From positions 496,001-560,000 of the forward strand of contig CBDCZR010000022.1 of NCBI GenBank assembly GCA_965224535.1: DNA of 64,000 nt, given 5' to 3'. This document shows positions 1 to 9,708 of the stretch, piece after piece (within the stretch, counting starts at the first letter, position 1; each line of letters starts with the position of its first letter). The notes beneath the pieces were generated by a model, which saw only the letters and a program-made list of their open reading frames with translations, searched no databases and was not told where the DNA came from. The position numbers were made by a program, and so were the translations under genes. The DNA comes from JBCDHN01 sp965224535 (GTDB lineage Bacteria > Verrucomicrobiota > Verrucomicrobiia > Verrucomicrobiales > DEV007).

Positions 1-1093
1 ACACTTCACGCGGCACAGAATTTTACTTTTGGGCTGTTGAAATACTGGATTACTCTGCTTGGGGATTTCTGAAGCATTCTCAGGAAGCTTATGACATTAG
101 CCTTCAATTCAGCGAGGGTCCTTGGCGCCTTCTTCCCGTGGACGTTCTTCTTGATATCGCGATTCAGATATTCATCTGGATTGAGTTCAGGGGAGTACGC
201 GGGAATGTAGAAGAGCTCTATCTCGGACTCGTTCGCCTTGGCCCACGCTTTGACTTTTTTGCCATGATGCACAGAAAGATTGTCTGCAATAAAGAACACT
301 TTTCGATCGTGGCTCTGAATCAATCTACCCAGAAAGAGGATGTACTTGAGTTGGGTCATTCGAGCTGTGTAGGTCATGAATCGCATTTCTCCCTTGTTGG
401 TGACAGCCGAAATGTGGTTGAGCTTCAGCTTTTTGCCGCTCTCGCGAACTTCGGGAGTCTTGCCCTTCTTCGAATAACTTCGTCCAGCGTGAACTTCGTT
501 AGTGGTTTTGCCTTCATCGCCCCAAAATATGGTTGCGCCCTCTTCCTTGGCTCGCTTTTCAATAGCTGGATACTCCTCCTCACGCCAGCGCCGGACAGAC
601 TCGCTATTCTGTTGGTAGGCCTTGCGAATTGGAACTTGAGGAGTCATACCCCAGCGCTTTAAATAGTTTCCCATTGTAATTAGACTCAAGGTGATCCCAA
701 ACTTTTCTTCGATCAAATCTCTAACCGCAGCCCTCGTCCAAAGGACAAATGGCAATTTCAATTGATCGGGCATATTATCGGTGATCAGATTAACAATCGT
801 GGCGCACTGCCAAGGCAATAGTAACCGTTTTTCGCCGACCTTACGACCCCGCTTCACTGCTCGAAGTGCGTCCCACCCTCTCTTTTCATACTTACGACAC
901 CACCGGTTTACTTCTTGCCGACTTACTCCAAGCGCACGAGCTGTTTCCCGTTGGGTGTAGCCTTCTTCAACAACCATACGCACCGCAGTCATTCGGAGGT
1001 GCTCTTGCTGGTCAGGCGAAAGCTTTCTGGCGTCTCTCTTCATCCCTAACAATACCACATCATTAGGTGTCGGCTATTTAATTTTCGGATTAA
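1..1093 (-). mobile_element. IS630-like insertion sequence, one end outside window
   Basis: The element is defined by an intact IS630-family transposase and by what it interrupts: sulfatase coding sequence starts abruptly at about 1094, right next to a TA dinucleotide, and IS630 elements insert at TA. The other end, its inverted repeat and the N-terminal half of the sulfatase lie upstream of position 1 or are lost. The terminal repeats therefore cannot be matched and the boundary at 1093 is approximate. Confidence 0.75.
6..1043 (-). CDS. IS630-family transposase
   Basis: This is a cut-and-paste transposase of the IS630/Tc1 superfamily acting on its own IS ends. The N-terminal part (residues 1-60) is a helix-turn-helix with the typical QRETARALGVS recognition segment. 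The C-terminal half is the DDE domain: WGDEG, then ADNLSVHHGK, then the signature YIPAYSPELNPDEYLNRDIK holding the last acidic residue. The protein is about 345 residues, a normal length, and shows no internal stop, so it may be active. I chose ATG at 1043 over a GTG at 1058 because the basic MKRDARK start is typical. The gene points away from the sulfatase it disrupts. Confidence 0.93.
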   Translation of the reverse strand: MKRDARKLSPDQQEHLRMTAVRMVVEEGYTQRETARALGVSRQEVNRWCRKYEKRGWDALRAVKRGRKVGEKRLLLPWQCATIVNLITDNMPDQLKLPFVLWTRAAVRDLIEEKFGITLSLITMGNYLKRWGMTPQVPIRKAYQQNSESVRRWREEEYPAIEKRAKEEGATIFWGDEGKTTNEVHAGRSYSKKGKTPEVRESGKKLKLNHISAVTNKGEMRFMTYTARMTQLKYILFLGRLIQSHDRKVFFIADNLSVHHGKKVKAWAKANESEIELFYIPAYSPELNPDEYLNRDIKKNVHGKKAPRTLAELKANVISFLRMLQKSPSRVIQYFNSPKVKFCAA

Positions 1094-1834
1094 TACCAGA
1101 ACAAGCCGGGCGGCACGGGCGCTCGCGATGAAGCCGCATACGCTGCGACCGTTGAAGCAGTCGATCAAAATGTGGGCCGTGTGGTGGATGCGTTAGAGCG
1201 ACTTGGACTCAGCGACAACACCGTCGTCATCTTTCATTCCGACAACGGCGGAACGCGACATTTCTCGGCTCCACTCGCGGGCGGAAAGGGCACGCTCTAC
1301 GAGGGCGGACTTCGTGTTCCAACCGCGATCTGGGGCGCCGGAATCCGTCAGGGCGTGTCTGCCGAGCCAATTCTCTCAATGGATCTCTATCCCACAATGC
1401 TCGACCTCGCGGGGTTGCCGGCCCCGGCTCGCCACAAGCTCGATGGGGTCAGCATTCAGCAACTGCTGACGGACGGAGAACCGTTGAATCGGGAGAGCGT
1501 ATTCTGGCATTTTCCTTCCTACATCGGCGGAGGCGGTCCCAGCAGCGCGATGCGAAAGGGCGACTACAAGTTGGTCGAGCATTTCGAAACTCAGCGGATC
1601 GAACTCTTCGATCTCGCCAACGACCCCTACGAACGGCGGAATTTGGCGGACTCAAATCCCGAACTGGCTCAGCAGTTGGCGGCGGAATTACGCGCATGGC
1701 ATGAGGCCACCGGCGCGCCCCGGCCAACGGCCGCGAATCCGGATTTCGACCCGGACACTCCTCGTAAACGTGGCCGCGAAGACCGGAAACCACGTCGAGA
1801 CGGCGAAGCCAAGCCAAAAATTACCTCGCTGTAA
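1094..1834 (+). pseudogene. Sulfatase, C-terminal fragment cut by IS630
   Basis: The frame opens right after the IS630 element and encodes the C-terminal half of an arylsulfatase A-type sulfatase: the helix with the VDQNVGRVVDALERLGL pattern, the IFHSDNGG strand, the GGKGTLYEGGLRVP loop, and the closing beta-sheet domain (FDLANDPYERRNLA). The N-terminal metal-binding Asp pair and the CxPSR formylglycine site are absent, so it cannot be active. A GTG at 1172 would allow a 220-residue product but begins mid-domain. The basic, proline-rich tail (RKRGREDRKPRRDG) resembles the linker after the sulfatase domain of the next gene. The two genes are about 45 bp apart and were probably co-transcribed. 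Confidence 0.88.
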
Positions 1835-1879
1835 TCGTAACGCAATCGACCAGAAAGAAATGCTTAGCTATATAGCATT

Positions 1880-3862
1880 ATGAATCCGATCCCCACTCTA
1901 ACGACAGTCATTGGGCTGAATCCATGTGATACCGGCGCCCCGCTGGTCCGAGTCAAACTGAACTGGCGAGACGCCAGTGTTACAATCTCGCTGATCCCAC
2001 TTCTACTCTTAGCTGCCATTGCGACAGCGACCGCGCAGCAGAAACCGAATTTTCTCTTCCTGTTGTCTGACGACCAAGCTTGGAACGGGCTGTCCTGCCA
2101 GATGCACCCGGACATGCCGGATTCGAAACACCCGCTCGCTCAAACGCCGAATCTCGAACGACTTGCAAGCGAAGGCATGCGTTTCAGTGCGGCTTATTCT
2201 CCGGCATCAGTCTGCTCGCCGACGCGAATCAGCCTCCAGACTGGCAAAAGCCCGGCGCAGTGTGGTTGGACCAAGGCGGCGGCTTCGATGAGGGCGGAGG
2301 ATGGGTTCAAACTCGTCCCTCCGCAAGGCCGTCGGCACATCGGGGACGACGAGGTTACGATTGGCGAAATGTTGCAGTCCGCAGGCTACCGGACGGCGCA
2401 TTTCGGGAAGTGGCATCTCGGCGGAGGTGGACCTGATCAACACGGTTATGACGCCAGTGATGGGGACACCGGAAACTCCGACGCGGGGCCGCATGTCGAG
2501 CCGAATCCCGTCGATATATTCGGGATGGGCGAGCGCGCGGTGGCATTTATGGAATCCAGTGATGCGGCCGGGAAACCGTTCTTCATTCAGATGTCCTATC
2601 ATGCGCTCCATTACCCGCAGAACGCGCCCAAGGCGTTGGTGGAGAAGTATCAAGAGCTTAATCCACGAGCCAATGAGAAGGAGGTCGGCCGCGCGGCGCT
2701 CGCCGAGGAACTCGATCGCGGGATTGGGCAGTTGCTGGCCAAGATCGAGGCGCTTGGGATCGCGGATAATACCTATGTTATCTACATGTCCGATAACGGA
2801 AGCTCAACGAAGCAGTTGCTGCGCGGCGGCAAGGGTGGCGTCTGGGAAGGCGGCGTCCGGGTGCCGATGATCGTGCGTGGCCCGGGCGTTCGGGCGAATT
2901 CGTGGCAGCATCAGCGCGTTGTCGGTTACGATTGGTTCCCGACGTTTTGCGAATTGGCGGGCGTCGAGCATGGGCTGCCGCCGGAGTTGGAAGGCGGGTT
3001 GCTGACGTCGCTGCTGGCTGGCGGAGACGAGCCCGTTGAGCGCCCGCGCGAGGAGTTGGTCTTCCACTTTCCGCATTACCAAGGTGATGCGCCACACACG
3101 GCGTTGTTTCTGGGAAATCATAAGCTGCTGCGATTCTATGAAGATGATTCGTTGCTGCTCTTTGATGTTGGCGCCGACATCTCGGAGAGTAGGAATCTCG
3201 CCGAAGTTCAGCCCGAGCTGGCCCGGCAGCTGCTGGGGCGGATGGAAGCTTATCTGGCCGCGGTCGATGCGCAGATGCCGACTCCGAATCCGCAATTCGA
3301 GCCGGAAAACCCACCCGTGCTTAAAGAGAAGCGTGGCGACAGGGGCGGCAAAGGCAAGAAGCGAACGACAACGGAAACCGAGCCTGACACACCTGCCAAA
3401 CCGGTTGTCGTTGAGAATCAGCCGCCTCAGCCAGATCCGGAGGCGGTTGTTGTTGACGGGATTGATTTGAGTCCGGAGGCGTTTCGGCGAGCAGCTATGG
3501 GAGAGGTCAGCGGATCGTCGCCCGCGGGCGATAGCGGGCTTTCGTGGCTCATTCAACATGCGAGGGAGTTGGATATCAACGGCGACGGTGAAATCGGGCG
3601 GGCCGAGTTGATGGATCAGGCCCGGTTGGCCTTTCGAGCGTTTGATGTGGACGGGAACGGGATTCTCAGCGACTCCGAATACCAAGGCAGCTCGCCGGAG
3701 ATGGCCGTGGCCGGATTCCTGACATCCAGCCTCGAAATCGTTGATGCGAATTCTGATTCGATCATCACCGCTCAGGAATTCGCGGAAGCGCTTCGGCGAG
3801 CTTTCGATGAATCGGATCGTGATCAAAGCGGATCGATCTCCGCGATCGAGTTAGAGGATTAG
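1880..3862 (+). CDS. Secreted sulfatase with C-terminal EF-hand tail
   Basis: It hydrolyses sulfate esters, probably on polysaccharide, outside the cytoplasm. The catalytic domain starts with PNFLFLLSDDQ (metal-binding Asp pair). The formylglycine site is VCSPTRISLQTG, a Cys-type site with Thr in place of the usual Ser. HFGKWHLGG and YMSDNGSS follow. After about residue 480 comes a charged linker, then about 120 residues with EF-hand loops such as DINGDGEIGRAE, DVDGNGILSDSE and DRDQSGSISAIE, so calcium binding is likely. The N-terminus is uncertain: the hydrophobic signal segment (SLIPLLLLAAIATATAQ) begins only about 35 residues in, after a small DNA palindrome, so the true start may be later. 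Cys-type sulfatases need a maturase (FGE or anSME). Confidence 0.88.
   Translation: MNPIPTLTTVIGLNPCDTGAPLVRVKLNWRDASVTISLIPLLLLAAIATATAQQKPNFLFLLSDDQAWNGLSCQMHPDMPDSKHPLAQTPNLERLASEGMRFSAAYSPASVCSPTRISLQTGKSPAQCGWTKAAASMRAEDGFKLVPPQGRRHIGDDEVTIGEMLQSAGYRTAHFGKWHLGGGGPDQHGYDASDGDTGNSDAGPHVEPNPVDIFGMGERAVAFMESSDAAGKPFFIQMSYHALHYPQNAPKALVEKYQELNPRANEKEVGRAALAEELDRGIGQLLAKIEALGIADNTYVIYMSDNGSSTKQLLRGGKGGVWEGGVRVPMIVRGPGVRANSWQHQRVVGYDWFPTFCELAGVEHGLPPELEGGLLTSLLAGGDEPVERPREELVFHFPHYQGDAPHTALFLGNHKLLRFYEDDSLLLFDVGADISESRNLAEVQPELARQLLGRMEAYLAAVDAQMPTPNPQFEPENPPVLKEKRGDRGGKGKKRTTTETEPDTPAKPVVVENQPPQPDPEAVVVDGIDLSPEAFRRAAMGEVSGSSPAGDSGLSWLIQHARELDINGDGEIGRAELMDQARLAFRAFDVDGNGILSDSEYQGSSPEMAVAGFLTSSLEIVDANSDSIITAQEFAEALRRAFDESDRDQSGSISAIELED
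1962..1978. repeat. Short palindrome in 5' part of sulfatase gene
   Basis: ACTGGCG-AGA-CGCCAGT is a perfect 7-bp stem. It lies just before the codons of the signal peptide and is one reason to doubt the upstream ATG. Its style resembles the larger palindromes at 8886 and 22311. Confidence 0.5.
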
Positions 3863-3886
3863 AATTCAACCCTGACCTTCACTCAA

Positions 3887-5355
3887 ATGAATATCTATCT
3901 ATTATCTACATTGCTTCTTTTATCATTGACGACTGCGATGGCGCAGAATGGCGAAGGGAAAAAGCGCAAAGAAAACCGGCCCGACAGCAAGGATTCCGAT
4001 ACGTGGACCGCGGAAGAGTACAGTGGGCTGCGCGGCGAAAAAGAGCTACAAGCCGCGCTTGCGTCGAAGGGCTTTACATGGATCACCGGCTCTCCAGCTG
4101 ATAACGAAAAACTGTCTGTCGGCAAGAACGCACAATTCTTTGGGTTCGTCGCTCTACGCTATCAGAGCGGGCGTGCCGCGAATCGCGGAACGCTTGGCAG
4201 GGCGGTTTTTGCGATTGCAAATGAAGAACAGCGCCGGGTTTTTGCCAATGCGCTTCTGGCTGAGAAACCAGCGCTGGAAAAGTGGTGGGAGGTCCGCGAA
4301 GAGATCCTGACATTGCTCGAAGACCACCTCTACACGGGCCTTCCAATCGATCGGGAAGAGCTCGCTGCGTTCGGCGAACAGTTTTCCTTGTTGAATGCGT
4401 TGGTGGCGACGCATGGGGCCCATGCTTACGCAACGTTCGAGGACTCGCTGACTGATGAACAACAGCAGCTGCTGACAGCGTGGCGGGCGGATGCCGAGAG
4501 CGCTGGCAAGTTCGGGAATGGCGTGCGCGTAGAGGCTGAGGGCGCCGATCGCGAGGACTTGAAGCAACTTGAAGATCTTTACGCGAAGGCATTCTCGTGG
4601 ATCACAGGAAAGCCGGAAGACAACGAGAATATCCCGCGGCTCAGTTCTTCGGATTTGTCTCGATCCGCCACAAGAGCGGCCACGCCGCAAGCAGGGGCCA
4701 GATCGCGAAGGATTTTTTCGCCATGTTAGACTCGACTCAACAAGGCTACATCGATGAAGCCATCAAGGTCCAGACGCCCGTCGTCCGGCAGTTTCTGGAG
4801 GCGCGTCACCAGTTCCTGAATCAGCTCGCGAGCCTTCGGACCAATCCCTCAGAGTTTGATGGCGACATGGTTCACCAATTAGCTGCGGAAATGGGCCGAC
4901 TCGAAATGGATGCGGGTCGAATCGAAGCTGAAGCCTATCGCAAAATCCGCGCGGCGATGAACGACGAGCAGCTTGAGGCGGCCATGAAGATGCGTGGCGA
5001 ATACGTGATCGACGAGGCGCAAGTTGCGTCGATGACGTTGCAGGAGCGAGGCGCGACGTTGTCGATTCTCTGTTCCGGCTGCCACGGCCTGCCCGGCCAG
5101 CATCGGGTTGGATTTCCGGCGCCGACGCTCGATGGCTTCTGGGATCGTCCGATTGCCTCCGCCAATAACTTCGAATTCTCGGCGGCCCTAACCAACCTGC
5201 GAAAGAGCCGAGATCAGAAATGGACGCCCGAATTACTAAATGAGTTTCTCGCTGGCCCCAAGAAGGTGGCTCCCGGCACCAAGATGGAGTTTCAAGGCTT
5301 CCTGAATCCAGAGGACCGGAAGGCGGTCATCGAACACCTGAGAGCGACACGCTGA
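3887..5355 (+). pseudogene. Secreted c-type cytochrome with duplicated helical domain, frameshifted
   Basis: A signal peptide (MNIYLLSTLLLLSLTTAMAQ) is followed by two copies of a roughly 200-residue unit. Each contains WITG-PxDNE, then QFFGFV-xRxxSGxAAxRG, then a helical stretch that looks like a periplasmic Spy/CpxP-type helix bundle. The C-terminus carries a c-type haem site, CSGCHGL, and a plausible axial Met in PGTKMEF. The frame breaks inside the second unit at about 4628-4640: the first frame ends IPR and the continuation resumes AAQFFGFV one base off, consistent with one missing G. It follows the sulfatase by 25 bp. Electron-transfer function is inferred from the haem motif; the role of the repeated domain is unknown to me. 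Confidence 0.75.
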
Positions 5356-5622
5356 AAACGGATTATAGAAAATCGGTCGATTTCGTGAACCGAGACCGCC
5401 TCACCGTATTCAAAAAATCGTCCAATGCGATTGACCGAAAAGTCTGCGGATTTGATTGCGCCGCTTTGGCCAATTGTTGTATTCAGGAAACCATTATGTT
5501 TTTTGAATTACAAACTCTATGCGGGGAAAGTTGCGGACGAGATTCTGCCGATCGGGTCGCGATAAACTTCAATACTTTGACGTGTTCTCATTGGCCGAAT
5601 CAGGAAAACGGAAGTTAGTTGG

Positions 5623-7140
5623 TTAACGGGAATCACGTCCCGAAGCTTCGCTGCTCAGACGATCAAGTCGCCACTGTGAAAACGCGTCGAGGTACGCCCA
5701 GCGGTGATTCTCCGTGAGACGATACTTCAGGTCGTGAGCGGCATGTTGGCTGTCCCGGAAGTCAGCGACGTTCTGCGGATCCAGAAACGGGTCGTGCGTC
5801 TGCGTGCGGAACTCTAACAAAGCCTCCGTCAGCCGGCGTTTCGTCGCCGCGAAATCCGGCTCATCAGCAAGGTTAATCCATTCGTGAGGATCACTCTGCA
5901 GATCGAAGAGTTCAATTTCAGGCGAACGACGATACCGCGCCAGCGCGGCCGCAACCACGGGGGTGGCGGTTGCCTGTTCTTCCGGCGTGACTCCTGAAAC
6001 GACCTTCGAGGAGTGTTCCGGATCGAGGTAGATGCCCGCGCCGAGATTCTCGTCACCGGGCAACAAATTGAGGATCAGCTTGAATCGATCGTCGCGAATC
6101 GACCAGCGCAGTTGAAACGCCCGCGGATTGGCGCCGCTCGTGAAACCATAGATGTAGTTTCTCCATTAGGCGTCCCCGCCCGCCAGCAGCTGCTGAAGCG
6201 GCAATCCGGGCAACTCCGGCGGAATCGGCTCGCCCGCCGCAGCGAGGAACGTGGGCAGAATGTCGATCGTCGAAACCAGTTCGCGCCGGACCAGACCGGG
6301 TTTCGCCGTTTCCGGCCAGCTTATGATAAATGGAATCCGCAGGCCGCCCTCGTAGACGGAAAACTTGCCGCGCGGAAACTGGGCCCCGTGATCGCCGATG
6401 TAGACGATCAGCGTGTCGCGGGTTTTCCCGGCTTTCTCAAGCTCGCCTAACAATAGCCCAATCCCGTCGTCGAGTCGCTCCATGCAATTGTAATAATCGG
6501 CCGTCACCTCGCGAATTCGTGGCGAGTCGAGACCGACCCAGGGCAGTGGCTTGACATCGGCGCCGGTCAACGGCTTCGCGGGCCGCCCGAGTTGCCGGCG
6601 ATGAAACGGCAGATGCGCGTCCGGGTAATTGATCGAGAGGAAAAACGGCTCGTCACCCGCCTCGAAAAAATCAGCAGCTGCCGCGGCGTACTCGGCCATG
6701 TCGCGCTTGTCGTAATTCGGTCCCGTGATCCGGCGAAAATCGACCGGGAACGCGCTTGCCGGATTGATGTGGAGTTTGCCGATCAGTCCGGTTCGGTAGC
6801 CGGCTTTCTTCAGAAGTGTGAACGCGTTAGGCGTTTCCGGATCGTAGAGCGCGAACTTGTGCGTCGCCAGACCGAGCTGCCCGTTCTGATGCGGATAGAG
6901 CCCGGTCAGGAAAACCGCTCTCGACGGGCTGCAAACCGAGTAGGGAACGAACGCGCGATCGAACCGCGTCCCCCCGGCGGCGAGCCGATCGAGGTTCGGC
7001 GTTCGGGCGTAGGGATCGCCATAGCAGCCGAGTTCAGGCCCGTTGTCCTCCGAAACGATCAAGAGAATGTTCGGCTTTTCCGCGAGGGCCGAAGCGACGA
7101 TGATCCACGCGGCGAGGACCGGGATGAATTTGCGATTCAT
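5623..7140 (-). pseudogene. Secreted sulfatase (heparan N-sulfatase-like) with in-frame TAA
   Basis: The signal peptide MNRKFIPVLAAWIIVASALA precedes PNILLIVSEDNGPELGCYG and the formylglycine site YSVCSPSRAVFLTG, a canonical Cys-type CxPSR. Metal and substrate residues continue with YIGDHGAQFPRGK. The frame is stopped by TAA at 6166-6168 (after LLAGGDA) and continues in the same frame with WRNYIYGFTSG to a normal C-terminus at 5623. The intact relative at 32333-33823 has a His at that point, so this is a point nonsense mutation or a base-call error, possibly CAA (Gln) to TAA. The truncated product would retain the active site but lose about 180 residues. It is divergent from the esterase gene at 7233. 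Confidence 0.9.
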
Positions 7141-7232
7141 TTCACAGTTCTAGACCGGAGGAGCCTCGATTCCAATGTTTCTGTAGCGCCTTCTTGCGTT
7201 TGCAAAGCAACTGGCTCGCCGTTTGTTGGCGC

Positions 7233-8099
7233 ATGAATCGGCTGCTTCTCGTTACCCTCTTTTTTCTCCTCGCCACCAGCTTAGCATTCGCTGGCAAAAT
7301 CGGCAGGATCGAAAAGGACATCGAGTTCGCCAACGTCGATGGGCATGGCCTGAAACTCGATCTCTACCTTCCGTTTAAAGATGAAAAACCACATCTCGTC
7401 GTCTGGATGCACGGCGGCGGTTGGCGGGGAGGAAACAAGGAGATGTGCGACATTTCGTGGGTCCTCGAGCATGGTTATGCGATCGCTTCGATTTCGTATC
7501 GTCTGTCCGACAAAGCCATCTTCCCCGCACAGATTCACGATTGCAAAGCCGCCGTTCGCTGGCTGCGCGCCAATGGCGAAAAGTATGGTTACCGGACGGA
7601 TAAGATCGTGGCAGTCGGCAGGAGCGCGGGTGGGCATCTGGCGGCATTGTTAGGGACGACGGGCGGCGTTGAGGAGCTTGAGGGAGAAGTTGGAGGAAAC
7701 CTCGATCAATCTTTGCGTGTCGACACGATCATCGACTACTACGGTGCGACGGATTTCATTCAGCGCACGAAAACGCAGCCTCACAAAACCATCGAAGAAG
7801 GAGGAAATGTCCGCGCGCTGCTCGGTGGTCCGGCCGACAAAAAGGCGGAGTTGGCGGAGTTGGCGTCTCCGGCGTTTCACGTGACCGAGGACGATCCGTC
7901 ATTGTTGATCTTCCACGGAGACAAAGACGCCCATGTTCTTATTGGGCAGTCAGAGCGGATGGTCGCTGTTTACAAAGACGCCGGGCTTCCGGTCACGTTT
8001 CACGTTCTGGAAGGATCCGCGCACGGCGGCCCGGAATTTCATCAAGGCGAGCAACGCGAGCGAGCGGTTGCGTTTCTGAAACAGGTCCTCGCTGATTAA
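7233..8099 (+). CDS. Secreted alpha/beta-hydrolase esterase
   Basis: This is a serine esterase of the alpha/beta-hydrolase fold (carbohydrate-esterase or BD-FAE-like), probably removing acetyl or feruloyl groups from polysaccharide in the periplasm or outside the cell. A signal peptide (MNRLLLVTLFFLLATSLAFAG) leads into a WMHGGGWRGG oxyanion-hole motif. The nucleophile elbow is GRSAGGH with Ser near residue 131. The acid is in IFHGDKDAHV and the His in GSAHGGPEF. At 288 residues it has the family length. ATG 7233 is preferred over an upstream in-frame start because the signal peptide begins there. It is 10 bp upstream of the lyase-like pseudogene and likely co-transcribed with it. Confidence 0.88.
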   Translation: MNRLLLVTLFFLLATSLAFAGKIGRIEKDIEFANVDGHGLKLDLYLPFKDEKPHLVVWMHGGGWRGGNKEMCDISWVLEHGYAIASISYRLSDKAIFPAQIHDCKAAVRWLRANGEKYGYRTDKIVAVGRSAGGHLAALLGTTGGVEELEGEVGGNLDQSLRVDTIIDYYGATDFIQRTKTQPHKTIEEGGNVRALLGGPADKKAELAELASPAFHVTEDDPSLLIFHGDKDAHVLIGQSERMVAVYKDAGLPVTFHVLEGSAHGGPEFHQGEQRERAVAFLKQVLAD

Positions 8100-8885
8100 T
8101 TCTTCTCAATGAAACGAATCATCCCCCATCTACCCCGTCTGCTTCTAGCGGCCGCAATCGTCTTCCTCGCGCCGATCTCGCCTGCCCAAGAGCCTGCGAT
8201 CCTGCGTTGCGATTTCGAACCGGCGCCAATTGCGCAGTTCGACGAAGAGATGACCGCGATTCGCGCGAAGAACGGGATCGTCCTTCCGCAGCTGGCCGAA
8301 GGCGAGAACGTCGAGATCCGCTTTCCGCGAAGCGAGGCTCGGGCGCAGGATCGTTGGCTAACAGGCGAGATCGAGATTCGGCCGGAGCTCGGCGAGCTAA
8401 GCCGGATGAAGCTCGAACTGGCCTTGTTCGGAATTGGAGAAGCGGAGCCAGCGGCCAGTTTGGAGGTCGAGCCGAAACGCGCGATGGGGCGGATTGAAGT
8501 CGATCTGCGGACGGCGGAACTCGATCGGGCCCGCGTGGTGGTTCGGCTGATGTTGGATGGGCAACGAGTTGGCGCGGCGGAGACGTTCGTGAGCGCGCGG
8601 CCGACCCAGCAGCTGCCGGTTGGGACCAAGGTTGCGATTCAATTGGATGTGCCGAATGGCGTCGACGCGAAGCAGTCGCGGCCGCTTAGCTTTGGGGTTC
8701 CCTTTGCGCCGGGAGCGTTGTGGGAAAGCGGTCGGCTGCGTTTCGTGGATGGGGCAGGAAACGTTTTGCCAAGCCAAGCAGAAATCGCGGCGTTGTGGGC
8801 GCGTGAGGGTTCGATTCAGTGGGTTCGGTTCGATACGATCGCGACGCCAGCGAGTGGAGTTTTCGTGGAAGTTGGCGAGCGGCCT

Positions 8886-8955
8886 CGTAGTGGTGACTTT
8901 CAGTCGCCAAAGGCCGCTCGACCCGCGCTTCGGGCGACTGAAAGTCACCCCTACG
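8886..8955. repeat. Long palindromic element embedded in coding sequence
   Basis: The left arm 8886-8908 and right arm 8933-8955 are reverse complements over 23 bases with one mismatch, around a 24-base loop. Each arm contains GTGACTTTCAGTCGCC. It is read in frame as RSGDFQSPKAARPALRATE within the lyase-like protein, adding a low-complexity stretch not expected in the fold. Confidence 0.85.
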
Positions 8956-9699
8956 GAGCGCTCAAAATCGAGGAAGCCGGCCAGCAGCTGCTGGTGGACA
9001 CGGGCGCGGCGCGATACACGCTGGAATGCGGCGCTTCGCCGGTTGCGGAAATTCAGATGGAGGGTCAGCGGGTCGCGAGCAGTGAGGGAATGCGCGGCCT
9101 TTACGTCGTCGATCAAAACGGCCGGACCGCGAGCGCGGCGGCGGAAGGCGAGACGATGGAGATCGAATCGCGCGGACCGGTTTCGGCGTGTGTCAGGTTC
9201 GAGGGCGATTATCGGACGGCTGATGGTCATCGGTTAGCGCGACACATCACGCGACTGGGATTCTACGCCGGTCAGGCCGAGGCGAAAATTCAGCACACAC
9301 TCGTGCTGACGGAAGATTCGAACGAGGTCTGGTTTACCGACATCGGTTGGGAATTCGCAGTTGATGCGGGCGCCAATGCGGAGGCTTCCTTCGCGATTTC
9401 GCGAGACGATGCGTCGAAGTTCGTGAGCGCAGCGCTGACGGACGCGGACGACTCCGCGCGGTTGTTGCAGGACTCGCATTTCCGATTTCAGCACGGAAAA
9501 AATCACTTCGCCGTCAACGGTCCGGCAGGCGTGTTGCACGAGGGCGAGGAATGTGGCGATTGGTTCGCGCTGCTTGGCGAGCATGGTGGTTTGGGCTGGT
9601 CGTGTCGCGATGCGGCGTGGCAGCACCCGAAGGAATTCGAGGCCCGGCCGGACCGCGTGACGCTGCATCTCTGGAGTTCGCGCGGCGGCGAAGATCTGG

Positions 9700-9708
9700 A
9701 TTTCAAAA
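9700..9708 (+). repeat. Target site duplication, left copy (ATTTCAAAA)
   Basis: The 9 bases next to the left end of the ISKra4-type element are identical to those at 11441-11449. Collapsing the two copies restores the interrupted reading frame exactly. Confidence 0.93.

Noticed and set aside
5356..5622. Possible small gene in the gap between convergent genes
   Set aside because: The only sizeable frame (5385-5618) has no recognisable domain and atypical composition; I see no gene, repeat or terminator there.
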